This document shows positions 46,489 to 55,744 of a stretch of DNA of 64,000 nucleotides, one piece after another. The stretch covers positions 650,678-714,677 of the forward strand of contig JANQSE010000006.1 of the NCBI GenBank assembly GCA_028284195.1, written 5' to 3'. A model generated the notes under the pieces. That model did not search any database. It worked only from the letters and a program-made list of their open reading frames with translations, and had not been told where the DNA came from. The position numbers were made by a program, and so were the translations under genes. Every line of letters starts with the position of its first letter. Within the stretch, counting starts at the first letter, position 1. This stretch comes from Balneola sp. (GTDB lineage: Bacteria; Bacteroidota; Rhodothermia; Balneolales; Balneolaceae).

Positions 46489-47388
46489 ATGAGTTTTATC
46501 AAAAATTTACAAATCACTCCTATAGATCGTGTTGCTGTGGAAGAAAAAGTGAGCCGGTTAAACAAGAGGAGCATCAAAAAAGAATCTAAGATGCAGGCTT
46601 TAAAGCTTGCACTTAGCATGGTAGACCTGACTACTCTGGAAGGGAAAGATTCAGAAGGAAAAGTTCAGCAGCTTTGTCAAAAGGCAAAAAGTCCTCACCC
46701 TTCTGTACCGGATATTCCAAGTGTAGCTGCAGTATGTGTATACCCAAGTATGGTGCGTATCGCAAAAAACCACCTGAAAGGCAGCAGAATCAATGTAGCA
46801 AGCGTGGCAACGGCATTTCCTAGTGGCATGGCTCCTCTTTCCATTCGTATTGATGACACCAAGTTTGCTGTGGATGAAGGTGCGGATGAAGTCGACATGG
46901 TAATAACCCGGGGTGCCTTCCTTGAAGGAGAATACAATTTAGTATTCGATGAAATTGCAGCTATTAAAGAAGCATGTGGGGATGCACATCTGAAGGTTAT
47001 TCTTGAAACCGGGGAACTTCACACTTACGAAAATGTAAGACTGGCAAGCGATATTGCTATGGAAGCCGGTGCTGATTTCATAAAAACATCAACAGGAAAA
47101 ATTTCTCCTGCAGCAACACAACCGGTTACCCTGGTAATGCTCGAAGCTATCCGTGACTATTATTACAAAACTGATAAAATGATAGGAATGAAACCTGCCG
47201 GCGGCATTAGAACAGCAAAACAAGCCATCCAGTATCTGGTTTTGGTAAAAGAAACTTTAGGAGCTGCCTGGCTCAATAAAGATTATTTCCGCTTTGGTGC
47301 CAGCTCTCTTGCTAATGACTTGCTAATGCAAATAGTAAAACAACAAACAGGCTATTATCAGGGCCTGGATTATTTTTCAGTGAGTTGA
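46489..47388 (+). CDS. deoC: Deoxyribose-phosphate aldolase DeoC
   Basis: A 299-residue TIM-barrel class I aldolase that splits 2-deoxyribose 5-phosphate into acetaldehyde and glyceraldehyde 3-phosphate. The Schiff-base Lys199 lies in GADFIKTSTGK. Also DEVDMVITRGAFL, LKVILETGEL and GGIRTAKQAI. It has an N-terminal extension compared with the 220-residue short form and resembles the longer DeoC type. The following aldehyde dehydrogenase genes can oxidise the acetaldehyde; a DUF559 element has come in between. Confidence 0.95.
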   Translation: MSFIKNLQITPIDRVAVEEKVSRLNKRSIKKESKMQALKLALSMVDLTTLEGKDSEGKVQQLCQKAKSPHPSVPDIPSVAAVCVYPSMVRIAKNHLKGSRINVASVATAFPSGMAPLSIRIDDTKFAVDEGADEVDMVITRGAFLEGEYNLVFDEIAAIKEACGDAHLKVILETGELHTYENVRLASDIAMEAGADFIKTSTGKISPAATQPVTLVMLEAIRDYYYKTDKMIGMKPAGGIRTAKQAIQYLVLVKETLGAAWLNKDYFRFGASSLANDLLMQIVKQQTGYYQGLDYFSVS

Positions 47389-47426
47389 TTTTGGTATTCA
47401 TTTGCTTCAATAGCTGTTATAAAATT

Positions 47427-47457
47427 CCCCTCCTATGGAGGGGATTAAGGGGTGGGT
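47427..47457 (+). repeat. REP-like palindrome, left copy
   Basis: CCCCTCC-TAT-GGAGGGG (47427-47443) is a perfect 7-bp palindrome, followed by ATTAA and GGGGTGGGT. Together they form a REP-like unit 8 bases before the DUF559 start. The inverted counterpart is at 47829-47858. Confidence 0.8.
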
Positions 47458-47465
47458 AAAAAACC

Positions 47466-47879
47466 ATGACAAAGAGTTTACATATTATACCTTACAGAAA
47501 AGACCTTGTATCGAAAGCGAGATTCCTGAGAAAAAACTCTACCCCGGGCGAAATAGAACTTTGGAAAGGGCTAAAAGGTAAACAAGTTTTAGGCTATGAT
47601 TTTGATCGACAAAAACCGATTGATCAATTTATTGTAGATTTTTATTGCAAAGAGCTTAAACTCGCCATTGAAATAGATGGTAGATCTCATGATTTTAAAA
47701 CCGGTTATGATAATGCAAGAGAACAAAAGCTAAATTCATTAGGCATCAACATTTTAAGGTTCACAGAAGAAGATGCAAAAAAACAAACCGAAGATTGTTT
47801 ACACAAAATTTGTACCTGGATCAAGAAAAACCCACCCCTGCCCCCTCCCTGGGAGGGGAAAACCGTCCGCCATTACTAA
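47466..47879 (+). CDS. DUF559 endonuclease-like protein inside a REP pair
   Basis: A 137-residue DUF559 protein of the PD-(D/E)XK / very-short-patch-repair-like superfamily. Core: ARFLRKNSTPGEIELWKGLK (one more residue would exceed the limit), FDRQKPIDQFIVDFYC and LAIEIDGRSHD with the E-I-D active-site pattern, then LRFTEEDA. The C-terminal NPPLPPPWEGKTVRHY is encoded by the right REP palindrome itself. It is inserted between deoC and the aldehyde dehydrogenase gene. Function unknown. DNA nicking or cleavage is inferred from the fold. Confidence 0.85.
   Translation: MTKSLHIIPYRKDLVSKARFLRKNSTPGEIELWKGLKGKQVLGYDFDRQKPIDQFIVDFYCKELKLAIEIDGRSHDFKTGYDNAREQKLNSLGINILRFTEEDAKKQTEDCLHKICTWIKKNPPLPPPWEGKTVRHY
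47829..47858 (-). repeat. REP-like palindrome, right copy (inverted)
   Basis: AACCCACCCC then TG and a C followed by CCCCTCCC-T-GGGAGGGG, a perfect 8-bp palindrome. Read on the minus strand it repeats the layout of the left copy: palindrome, short spacer, GGGGTGGGT, then a homopolymer tract. It lies inside the 3' end of the DUF559 gene. Confidence 0.8.
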
Positions 47880-47891
47880 ACACATTTCATC

Positions 47892-49397
47892 ATGTCCGAA
47901 TCAACTATTAAAGAAACTACTTACAAACCCACATCACCAAACTCCAAACTGGATTTTGCTTCTCTTTGGGAATATGCGCCGGCACCTGAAAGCCCGGCAA
48001 AACTGAAGATAAAGAATCAATATCAGCTTTTTATTGATGGCAAATTTCAAAAACCATCTAAAGGTCGTTATTTCAAGAGCGTTAATCCTGCAACTGAAGA
48101 GGAGATCACTGAGTTTGCGGAGGCTACTCAAAAAGATGTGGATAAAGCTGTAAAAGCTGCACGGCAAGCATTTGAAGGAGAGTGGTCTTCTTTATCACCC
48201 AAATCCCGTGGAAAATACATTTACAGAATTGCGAGAATGCTACAGGAAAGAGCCCGCGAATTTGCCATTGCTGAATCTATGGATGGCGGCAAGCCAATCC
48301 GTGAATCCAGAGATGTGGATATTCCTTTAGTTGCCGCTCATTTCTTCTACTACGCCGGCTGGGCAGATAAGCTTGATTTTGCTTTCCCAGGAAAAAAGCC
48401 GGAGCCGCTCGGAGTTTGTGGTCAGATTATTCCCTGGAACTTCCCACTGCTGATGCTTGCATGGAAAATTGCTCCTGCACTTGCCTGTGGCAACACCGTA
48501 GTATTGAAACCTGCCGAAACCACTTCGCTTACAGCTATGATGTTTGCCGAATTGGTTCAGGATGCAGGATTACCGGCAGGCGTGGTTAATATAGTAACTG
48601 GGGCCGGACAAACCGGATCAGAAATAGTAAACCATAAAGATATTGACAAAATCGCCTTTACCGGTTCTACAGGTGTCGGTAAAATCATTCAGAAGTCGCT
48701 GGCAGGTACAGACAAAAAATACACTCTTGAGCTTGGTGGAAAAGGTGCACTCATTCTTTTTGAAGATGCTGCCATTGACCAGGCTGTGGAAGGCATTATA
48801 AATGCTATATACTTTAATCAGGGACATGTTTGTTGTGCAGGATCGCGGTTGCTTGTGCAGGAGAATATCGCTGACAAAGTTATTCTGAAACTAAAAGACC
48901 GGTTAGAAACACTTATTGTGGGGGATCCTTTAGATAAAAACACAGATATAGGTGCTATAAACTCAAAACAACAGTTTGAGACGGTAAATAGCTATCTGGA
49001 GCTTGGTGTTGAGGAAGGTGCCGATGTATATCAAAGTAAATGCAGTATACCTGATTCAGGATATTTTATCCGACCTACCCTCTTTACTAATGTTTCTCAG
49101 TCGAACAGAATTGTTCAGGAAGAAATTTTCGGCCCGGCTCTCACTGTTCAAACATTCAGAACTGCTGATGAAGCCATCGAAAAAGCGAATAATACACCAT
49201 TTGGATTGGCTGGAGGGGTTTGGACTGACAAAGGTTCCAAAATCTTCAGGGTTGGGAAAGGACTTCGCTCCGGAGTTATATGGGCAAATACTTACAATAA
49301 ATTTGACCCTACTTCGCCTTTTGGTGGTTATAAAGAAAGTGGTGTTGGGCGTGAAGGCGGACTTCATGGTTTAGCAGCTTACGTTAATTTGAAATAG
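47892..49397 (+). CDS. Aldehyde dehydrogenase
   Basis: A 501-residue NAD(P)-dependent aldehyde dehydrogenase. N-fold motif PWNFPLL, Glu280 in LELGGKGA and catalytic Cys314 in [12 protein letters not shown] are all present, and [13 protein letters not shown] is near the C-terminus. By context it oxidises the acetaldehyde formed by DeoC. The extended N-terminus ([14 protein letters not shown]) matches ALDH16-like N-terminal domains. It is followed after 9 bases by an ALDH-like pseudoenzyme. Confidence 0.93.
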   Translation: MSESTIKETTYKPTSPNSKLDFASLWEYAPAPESPAKLKIKNQYQLFIDGKFQKPSKGRYFKSVNPATEEEITEFAEATQKDVDKAVKAARQAFEGEWSSLSPKSRGKYIYRIARMLQERAREFAIAESMDGGKPIRESRDVDIPLVAAHFFYYAGWADKLDFAFPGKKPEPLGVCGQIIPWNFPLLMLAWKIAPALACGNTVVLKPAETTSLTAMMFAELVQDAGLPAGVVNIVTGAGQTGSEIVNHKDIDKIAFTGSTGVGKIIQKSLAGTDKKYTLELGGKGALILFEDAAIDQAVEGIINAIYFNQGHVCCAGSRLLVQENIADKVILKLKDRLETLIVGDPLDKNTDIGAINSKQQFETVNSYLELGVEEGADVYQSKCSIPDSGYFIRPTLFTNVSQSNRIVQEEIFGPALTVQTFRTADEAIEKANNTPFGLAGGVWTDKGSKIFRVGKGLRSGVIWANTYNKFDPTSPFGGYKESGVGREGGLHGLAAYVNLK

Positions 49398-49406
49398 GAA
49401 ACGGCA

Positions 49407-50273
49407 ATGAGTGAAAGAGTAGAAATTCAAAAAACGTACAAAACTTATGTTGGTGGAGCTTTTCCAAGAAGTGAATCCGGTCACTACTATAAAGTAGTTG
49501 ACAGTGAAGGAGACTTTCTTGCAAATGCCTGCCGCTGTACCCGAAAAGATTTTCGTGATGCTGTAAAAGTAGCCCGGTCAGCATTTGGAGGATGGAGCAG
49601 CAGATCTGCTTATAACCGTGGCCAGATTTTGTACCGAATTGGAGAAATGCTTGAAAACAGACGGGATCAGTTTGTGAAAGAGCTTGGAACTATCGGTTTC
49701 ACTAAAGAAGAAGCAGACGCAGATATCAATGCTTCCATTGACCGACTCATTTATTATGCAGGTTGGACGGATAAGTATCAGCAGGTATTTGGATCGGTAA
49801 ATCCAGTGGCAAGTTCACATTTCAACTTCAGTTTATTGGATCCTACCGGAGTGGTATCCATCCTTGCTCCGGAAAATAGTCCATTGCTTGGTTTGGTTTC
49901 TGTGATTGCTCCCGTTATTGCAGGAGGAAACGTTTGTGTTGTGCATGCCTCTGAACAATACCCACTGCCCGCCATCAGCTTTGCTGAAATATTGAACTCA
50001 TCTGATGTTCCGGGTGGAGTCGTAAATATTCTTACCGGAATTCGTTCAGAACTGGTTGAACATTTTAGTTCTCACATGGACGTAAACGCCATTTTTTATA
50101 CCGATTCTCTTGATAAGGAAACAAAAACGATGATTGATGAGTTAGCATCGAACAATGTTAAAAGAGTCGTTAAGAAAATACAGAGAGACTGGTACGAAGA
50201 AGATGCTGAATCTCCTTATTTCATAGTTGACTTTCAGGAAACCAAAACCACATGGCATCCGGTAGGCTTTTAA
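49407..50273 (+). CDS. ALDH-like pseudoenzyme, partner of the upstream ALDH
   Basis: A 288-residue protein that matches the first half of the ALDH fold (YVGGAFPRSESGHYYKVVD, AYNRGQILYRIGEMLENR, GVVSILAPENSPLLGLVS). It then departs before the catalytic region. The Glu of the ELGGK motif and the active-site Cys are both absent, so it cannot be an ordinary dehydrogenase. The layout, a full ALDH followed by a truncated catalytic-less ALDH, equals ALDH16 split into two genes. It probably forms a complex with the preceding enzyme. Its stop overlaps the next ATG by one base. Confidence 0.85.
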   Translation: MSERVEIQKTYKTYVGGAFPRSESGHYYKVVDSEGDFLANACRCTRKDFRDAVKVARSAFGGWSSRSAYNRGQILYRIGEMLENRRDQFVKELGTIGFTKEEADADINASIDRLIYYAGWTDKYQQVFGSVNPVASSHFNFSLLDPTGVVSILAPENSPLLGLVSVIAPVIAGGNVCVVHASEQYPLPAISFAEILNSSDVPGGVVNILTGIRSELVEHFSSHMDVNAIFYTDSLDKETKTMIDELASNNVKRVVKKIQRDWYEEDAESPYFIVDFQETKTTWHPVGF

Positions 50274-50833
50274 TGAGAAATAAAATTCTTTATAGTTTTT
50301 TAGCAACTACCCTGGCAATTGCATTTGCCTGTTCCTCTGCTGAACAATTGGCAACAGAAGCTTCAACGAATGCCAATGAAACTTCTTCCGAAAGTAAGCC
50401 TGAAGGGAATGAAGCATCTCACCTTTTGATAAGCAGCCTCTCCGATTCCTATGCTTCCAGATCTAATGAGCTTCCTGATGTTTTTACAAAGATCAAACAA
50501 AAAAAGGAAGTGGAGATTGACCTCACTAAAGGTTTTCGCATTCAGATCTACTCAGGACAAAATGTATTCGACGCTGATACCATAGCATCACAATTCAGAG
50601 CCTGGTCTGATACAACAATAACCGGATACCAGGCCGATACATACACTTTCTTTAAAACCCCATATTACCGTGTACACGTTGGAGATTTTCACAACCAGGA
50701 AAAAGCATTAAAATTTTCGAGGTTGGTAAAACGTGCTTTCCGGGATGCCTGGGTTGTTTATGATACTGTGGATCCATTCCGTGTGCCAGAAGATACGGTT
50801 ACAATTTCTATTATTACCAAAACAAACCGGTAG
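50273..50833 (+). CDS. SPOR-domain lipoprotein
   Basis: About 186 residues from the ATG at 50273, which overlaps the preceding stop (TAATG). An in-frame start at 50252 would precede the signal. The leader ends at AFAC20, a lipobox-like site. A Ser/Glu-rich linker follows. The C-terminal part (about 95-175) has the SPOR pattern (FRIQIYSGQN, YRVHVGDF, ALKFSRLVKRAFRDAWVV). SPOR domains bind denuded peptidoglycan at division or remodelling sites. Confidence 0.82.
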   Translation: MRNKILYSFLATTLAIAFACSSAEQLATEASTNANETSSESKPEGNEASHLLISSLSDSYASRSNELPDVFTKIKQKKEVEIDLTKGFRIQIYSGQNVFDADTIASQFRAWSDTTITGYQADTYTFFKTPYYRVHVGDFHNQEKALKFSRLVKRAFRDAWVVYDTVDPFRVPEDTVTISIITKTNR

Positions 50834-50894
50834 TATCTTATTTTCGTAATTAGAAAGAATACATTTATATTCGCTCTAATTGCATGATAACTTT

Positions 50895-51644
50895 ATGAAA
50901 TTCTTCTTTTTCGCTGCCTTTATTGGTGCTTTGGTAATGGGGTTTATCACTACTAATGCGGATTTTCTAACCTCCCCCAATAACAACAATACAATCTTAA
51001 ATGGATCTACGGATCTAAAAACGGCAAGTATCTCAGGGAAAATTAATATCCCTTCCACACAAGTTAATACTTCAAGAAGATTCAGAAGCTCCTACGGCAG
51101 CCGCACCAATCGTTCTTCTAACAGCAATGGCCAAAACCAATATTTGAGTACAGTTGTAAGTGCTCACCCATTGAATTTTGAAGCACCTGATATGGAACCC
51201 GAAGATTCTATACTTATTCGGCAAAAAGACGCCGAATTTATCCCCAGCATCACCCCGGTAAAAGTAGGAAGCACTGTTTATTTTGTGAATGATGACCCCT
51301 TTTATCATAATGTGTTTAGCTTAACACCAGGAGCAAAATTTAATATTGGCAGACGACCTACCGGCGATATTTTTTCCAAGGAGATTCCGGTAACTAAATG
51401 GCGGGTAGAAGGATTAGGCCCAATTAGCATTTTTTGTGATATCCACTCACAGATGAATGCAGTTATCCTAAGTTTAGATACTCCTTTCTATTCTAAATTA
51501 AATGAAGATGGGTCGTTTGAATTGAAAGGTTTGCCCGCCGGCGAATACGAAATAAGAGTTTATAATAAAGCTTTTGATTTGCTTACACAGCAAATTACAG
51601 TTAAAACCGGTCAAACTTATAGTGTAGAATACAATCTGAATTGA
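50895..51644 (+). CDS. Exported cupredoxin-like protein with C-terminal beta domain
   Basis: About 249 residues from the ATG at 50895; the upstream in-frame TTG at 50880 is less likely. The N-terminal membrane or signal segment is followed by a Ser/Asn/Arg-rich linker. The cupredoxin domain (about 85-195) keeps blue-copper ligands His138 (FYHNVFSL), Cys181, His184 and Met187 (FCDIHSQM). The end (about 200-249) resembles a carboxypeptidase-regulatory beta domain (GLPAGEYEIRVYN). An electron-transfer role is plausible. The adenylate cyclase gene begins 4 bases later. Confidence 0.82.
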   Translation: MKFFFFAAFIGALVMGFITTNADFLTSPNNNNTILNGSTDLKTASISGKINIPSTQVNTSRRFRSSYGSRTNRSSNSNGQNQYLSTVVSAHPLNFEAPDMEPEDSILIRQKDAEFIPSITPVKVGSTVYFVNDDPFYHNVFSLTPGAKFNIGRRPTGDIFSKEIPVTKWRVEGLGPISIFCDIHSQMNAVILSLDTPFYSKLNEDGSFELKGLPAGEYEIRVYNKAFDLLTQQITVKTGQTYSVEYNLN

Positions 51645-51648
51645 CAGC

Positions 51649-53337
51649 ATGAAATTAACCATTGGAGCAAAACTTATCGGTCTGCTCACAGGGCTTACAT
51701 TAATTGTACTGTTTGTAGTTTTAGCAGCAATCAATCAGGTATTTTTCTCTGCTATAAACGACGATGTAGTACTCGACTTTACTCAACTGCAAAGTTTTAT
51801 CCAGCTTCAGCAAAATCTTCAATATCAAAGATTAGTAGAATCTGCTTTTTTAATTGGTGAAAACTCAACATTCAAAGCGAATGTAGAGCTTGCAGACCCG
51901 GCTTCAGTAGATGTTGTCGTAGAGCAATTCGCTGAATTAACCCGCACCCCCCTTTTTGTAGTTACAGATAGAAATGGAATTGTATTGTCTTGGTTTGGCG
52001 AACAAGATTCCACAGGAGCCAACATTTCTCACAGGCCGTCAATTCAACGTTCTTTAGCGGGAAATGATCCCGATCCAAATTTTAAGTGGCCGGATATTTG
52101 GGCTATTGAAAACGATTTATACCAAATTGTTTCTGTGCCGGTTTTTTCATCTTTTGGGGTAATGGGAACCATTACTTTGGGCACCCCTTTTGAAAATTCT
52201 GATGCAATGCGTCTGAAAAGAAATACTTCTCTTGATGTCGCTTTCTTCTTGAACAAAAAGCTTATTGCTTATTCAGATAGTTCTGTTTCTGAAAATTCCT
52301 ACTTAGAGTTAGCAAGTAAATATTCAATTTTATCAGACAGCCTCATCAATAATCTGGCGATTAGTGAACCGATCGATGCCAAAGTAAATAAAGAACCTGT
52401 TTTAGCATTTATTAGCCCGCTTGGGAGTGGTGAAAACGCATATTATTTTGCCTATGTAAACAAGGCACGCCAATTCGAGATCCTAACCCTGTTGCAGGAA
52501 AATATTTTGTTGATTGGCATTACCTGCGTTGTCATTGTGATTCCACTTTCTATTATACTTTCTAATTTGCTAGCGGGGCCAATTAAAATACTTACTCAGG
52601 CAATGCTAAAAGTACGAAAGGGTGATTTTACTGTCTCAGTAAAACCTAAAACCCGAGACGAAATTGGAATACTTACCAGAACTTTTAATGAGATGATCCA
52701 AGGGTTACGCGAACGTTTTGCCCTTAGCAAATATGTTGGAGATCATACACTGGAAATGATTAAGAAGAATGAAGATATTGACCTTGGTAGCCAGGCTACA
52801 TTCAAAGAACTTACCATTCTGTTTACTGATATCAGAGGATCAACCAAAAAGATTGCTACATCCACACCCGAACTTTTTCTTGAAAAACTAAACCGAACAC
52901 TAGGTAAGCAAGCTGATTCGGTTTTAAAATATAGTGGCTCTATTGATAAGTATGTAGGTGATTCGGTAATTGCAATTTTTGCAGGTACTGATTCTTTAGA
53001 ATCGGCTATCAAAGCAAGTATAGAAATCCAGAAGGAGTTTAAAGCCGACAAAAACCTCAATTCTTTTTTCGATGGAATTGGGATTGGAATAAACTATGGA
53101 CAGGTAATTCTTGGAAACATGGGTGCTAAAGAACGAATGGATTATACAATAATAGGTTCTCAGGTTAACTTGTGTGCCCGCCTATGCTCCAAAGCAGAAA
53201 ACGGTCAAATCCTGATCCCAAGCAATTTAATTACCAACTATGAGCTGGATCATCCTGTTTCATTTTCTTCAATAGGTGAAGAAGTTCTAAAAGGATTTAA
53301 TGAGAAAATTGAGATTTCAACAGTGAATTATGATTAA
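51649..53337 (+). CDS. Membrane class III adenylate cyclase with sensor domain
   Basis: A 562-residue inner-membrane protein. TM1 is at about 8-33, a periplasmic Cache-like sensor at about 35-275, TM2 at about 285-309, HAMP at about 310-360 and the cyclase catalytic domain at about 385-530. Metal Asp394 (FTDIRGST) and Asp438 (GDSVIAIF), adenine-selecting Lys434 and Asp498, and transition-state Asn507 and Arg511 (QVNLCARL) are all present, so cAMP synthesis is expected. It overlaps the next gene by 8 bases. The cAMP receptor is not in the window. Confidence 0.93.
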   Translation: MKLTIGAKLIGLLTGLTLIVLFVVLAAINQVFFSAINDDVVLDFTQLQSFIQLQQNLQYQRLVESAFLIGENSTFKANVELADPASVDVVVEQFAELTRTPLFVVTDRNGIVLSWFGEQDSTGANISHRPSIQRSLAGNDPDPNFKWPDIWAIENDLYQIVSVPVFSSFGVMGTITLGTPFENSDAMRLKRNTSLDVAFFLNKKLIAYSDSSVSENSYLELASKYSILSDSLINNLAISEPIDAKVNKEPVLAFISPLGSGENAYYFAYVNKARQFEILTLLQENILLIGITCVVIVIPLSIILSNLLAGPIKILTQAMLKVRKGDFTVSVKPKTRDEIGILTRTFNEMIQGLRERFALSKYVGDHTLEMIKKNEDIDLGSQATFKELTILFTDIRGSTKKIATSTPELFLEKLNRTLGKQADSVLKYSGSIDKYVGDSVIAIFAGTDSLESAIKASIEIQKEFKADKNLNSFFDGIGIGINYGQVILGNMGAKERMDYTIIGSQVNLCARLCSKAENGQILIPSNLITNYELDHPVSFSSIGEEVLKGFNEKIEISTVNYD

Positions 53338-54544
53338 AAGAATAGCCTGTATTATTCTAGCTCTTATTCTATTCTGCCCAGGAACTGCTTTATTTGCTCA
53401 AATTCAATTTAATGGAACCTTTGATGCAGGCATACGAGTTGGCGGAGGCCAATCAAGTTTTGTAAAAAATGGAATAGAAAGCGAGTTCAGGCGTCTGCAT
53501 TTCCATATTCCTCAGGTAAACTTATTAATGTTCGCCCCTATCAATGAAACTTTCTTTTTTGAAGCCAGGCTTCAAAGTGATATATGGGGAACCGGTGAAC
53601 TTAAAAACCCATACTTTACTTTGGCCAATGTAACCTGGTCTCACCCGAATAAAAATTACTCTATTACAGCAGGCAGGTATATAAACCCTGTTGGTTTCTA
53701 CTCAAGAAGAAGTCTTCCAATAAACAGAACTTTTCATGAGCTCCCTCTCACCTACTCTTATTTCGTAAACATTTCTGATCAAAGAGGGTTTTGGCCTCTT
53801 GCGGGCGAAGGTGGTTCTTATACGTCAAGCGATGTTGGATTAACAACCATTTATTTTGGTGGATACGCTACCGGATTGTTATTCGACTGGTCTATAATTG
53901 AGAATAAATCGAGGCTGCAGATCGGGCTTACTTCTGTTGCCCCCACTTCCGGCGATAATTATACCAACCTTGCGAATGGGGCAATTTTGGGCCGTTTAAC
54001 ACTTAATCCAAGCATTAAATGGCAAATTGGATTTACAGGCTCTTACGGCGGTTTTATGCAGCAAAGTATTGTAAATAGTTCTTTCAGGCCGCTTAATCCT
54101 TTAGAAAAATACCGCCAAACACTTGCTGGCTTCGATTTTAAATACGGATTAGGCTATTGGGAAATAATAGGAGAAGCTATTTTCTCTCATTGGTTTACCC
54201 CCGTTTATGGTGATACAGGCTTCCAAACCGAAGGCAATACAAACAATTTTGTGGAAAGAAATTTCTCTAATCTTGGAACTAATCTGGATATCCGCTTTGA
54301 GCCGCCATCTTTAACGGGCAGTTATTTTGCAATAAGGCTTGACCACATGAACTTTATTGGCGATGGAGAAGATTCTAATAGTATGTACACCACCAATGAT
54401 TGGGATAAGGATGTATCCCGAATAACGGCAGCTTTTGGTTATAAATTAGCGCGAAATGTAGAAGTCAAAATCTCAACCAGCGAACAATCTCCTTATGATG
54501 GCTCTTTTTATACACTCAGAGCAACTATTTCGACATTCTTTTAA
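53330..54544 (+). CDS. Outer-membrane porin-like beta-barrel protein
   Basis: A 404-residue protein with a signal peptide (1-23, LFAQ). The rest is strand-rich with aromatic girdles (ESEFRRLHFHIPQVNLLMF, FFFEARLQSDIWGTG, YSITAGRYINPVGFY) and ends in the terminal Phe (ISTFF). It resembles porin or DcaP-like barrels, about 14-16 strands. Translationally coupled to the adenylate cyclase by overlap. The exported substrate is unknown. Confidence 0.8.
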   Translation: MIKRIACIILALILFCPGTALFAQIQFNGTFDAGIRVGGGQSSFVKNGIESEFRRLHFHIPQVNLLMFAPINETFFFEARLQSDIWGTGELKNPYFTLANVTWSHPNKNYSITAGRYINPVGFYSRRSLPINRTFHELPLTYSYFVNISDQRGFWPLAGEGGSYTSSDVGLTTIYFGGYATGLLFDWSIIENKSRLQIGLTSVAPTSGDNYTNLANGAILGRLTLNPSIKWQIGFTGSYGGFMQQSIVNSSFRPLNPLEKYRQTLAGFDFKYGLGYWEIIGEAIFSHWFTPVYGDTGFQTEGNTNNFVERNFSNLGTNLDIRFEPPSLTGSYFAIRLDHMNFIGDGEDSNSMYTTNDWDKDVSRITAAFGYKLARNVEVKISTSEQSPYDGSFYTLRATISTFF

Positions 54545-54623
54545 TTATTAAAGGCCATCATCTGTGTAGAAACTGTACATTTTGCAGTTCTTAAAACTGC
54601 GCTTGGCAGAAAACCTGTATCAA

Positions 54624-54654
54624 TTCAGTAGTTTTTTAGAACTGAATTTTGGAC
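54624..54654. terminator. Possible hairpin terminator between convergent genes
   Basis: AATTCAGT and ACTGAATT form an 8-bp stem with an 11-base loop followed by TTTT. A smaller GCAGTT/AACTGC hairpin lies just upstream (54584-54600). They lie between the convergent porin-like and lipoprotein genes. Confidence 0.5.
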
Positions 54655-54662
54655 AACAGAGG

Positions 54663-55679
54663 TTAGTTTTCAGAATCAATAAAAATCCCTGAGCTGCCTG
54701 GGTTTTGTACAGAAAAAAGGGGGAAGGCATTTACAGATATTTGATTCCCCTCTAACTGCGGATATGCAAACACCAAAACCAAGCCTCCATTATTTGTCCT
54801 TTCTGAAACGATGATACGATTATTCATTTTATCGAAAGCTACATCACCAGGATTTTGAAGCTCCGTATTTTCTCCCAAGATCCGAATTTGATCCGATACA
54901 GGTATGGCTCTTTCTTCTTGTACCGCAACAGATACTTTGGCATTGAAGTTCTCAATAATGTGAATTCCTCCATCAGCAGAATCTGCAGAAATATCTGCTA
55001 CATCAGTAATAAGCATTACATCATCTTCTACAGAATAATGCAAACCCCGCATTGTTTCAATTCCTTCAATGCTGATTTTTACATCGGGGCTAAGGGTGCC
55101 ATTCGTCTCATTACTTAAAAACGTATTAAAAATTGCCAGAGAGTCTGATCCAGACTCTGATACGTATAGTGTACTTCCGCTTAGTTCCACATCCCATATT
55201 GGAAAATCTACCATAAATGCATTTCGAAGTGATATTGCTCTTCCGCTAATATCGTAAACATAGAACCTGTTTTGTGCTCCACTATCAGCGACTACGGCAA
55301 TATTTCCGTCAGAAGTTATCCCCTTTCCATTTGTTAGGTTAGAAACACTTATTGCACTTGGTAGCATCCCGGAGCCTGGGGCATTATTGCTTAACCCGGC
55401 AAAAGCGTTTAAACGGTTATGTTCCCGATCAACCTGATACAGAACATCCTTTCCTGAATCATAATAAATGCCTTCTGCATCATTCGTTGAGGTTACAAAA
55501 TCTACCCGTTGAACATTTTCCAGATCTGAAAAATCAAACACACTTACAGAGGCCTGTGTATTGCTGGATACAAATACATTACCCAATTCGGTATTGAAAG
55601 TATCATCGCTTGTAGGGTTACATGCCGAAAATACCCAGATTGAAACAACTATTATTGAAAGTGAATGTATCTTTTTCAT
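54663..55679 (-). CDS. Beta-propeller-like lipoprotein of unknown function
   Basis: A 338-residue protein with a lipobox (FSAC20). The mature part has repeated blade-like stretches (ASVSVFDFSDLENVQRVDF, GITSDGNIAVVADSGAQNRFY one residue over if extended, VELSGSTLYVSESGSDSLAIF) that resemble YncE/SMP-type propellers. No catalytic residues are recognised. It stands convergent to the porin gene and downstream of ychF on the same strand after a 65-base gap. Confidence 0.72.
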   Translation of the reverse strand: MKKIHSLSIIVVSIWVFSACNPTSDDTFNTELGNVFVSSNTQASVSVFDFSDLENVQRVDFVTSTNDAEGIYYDSGKDVLYQVDREHNRLNAFAGLSNNAPGSGMLPSAISVSNLTNGKGITSDGNIAVVADSGAQNRFYVYDISGRAISLRNAFMVDFPIWDVELSGSTLYVSESGSDSLAIFNTFLSNETNGTLSPDVKISIEGIETMRGLHYSVEDDVMLITDVADISADSADGGIHIIENFNAKVSVAVQEERAIPVSDQIRILGENTELQNPGDVAFDKMNNRIIVSERTNNGGLVLVFAYPQLEGNQISVNAFPLFSVQNPGSSGIFIDSEN

Positions 55680-55744
55680 GTACTATTTATTGTATTTTAG
55701 GATAGCAAAATCCGTTCTTTCAAAATTTTAACTCTTTAGTATTC

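Noticed and set aside
49003..49374. A 123-codon frame inside the aldehyde dehydrogenase gene.
   Set aside because: It is an alternative frame of a confidently recognised gene.
48000..50273. The second ALDH-like gene as a frameshifted or broken pseudogene.
   Set aside because: The frame is intact, tightly spaced to both neighbours, and the truncated layout equals the degenerate half of ALDH16, so a functional pseudoenzyme is more likely.
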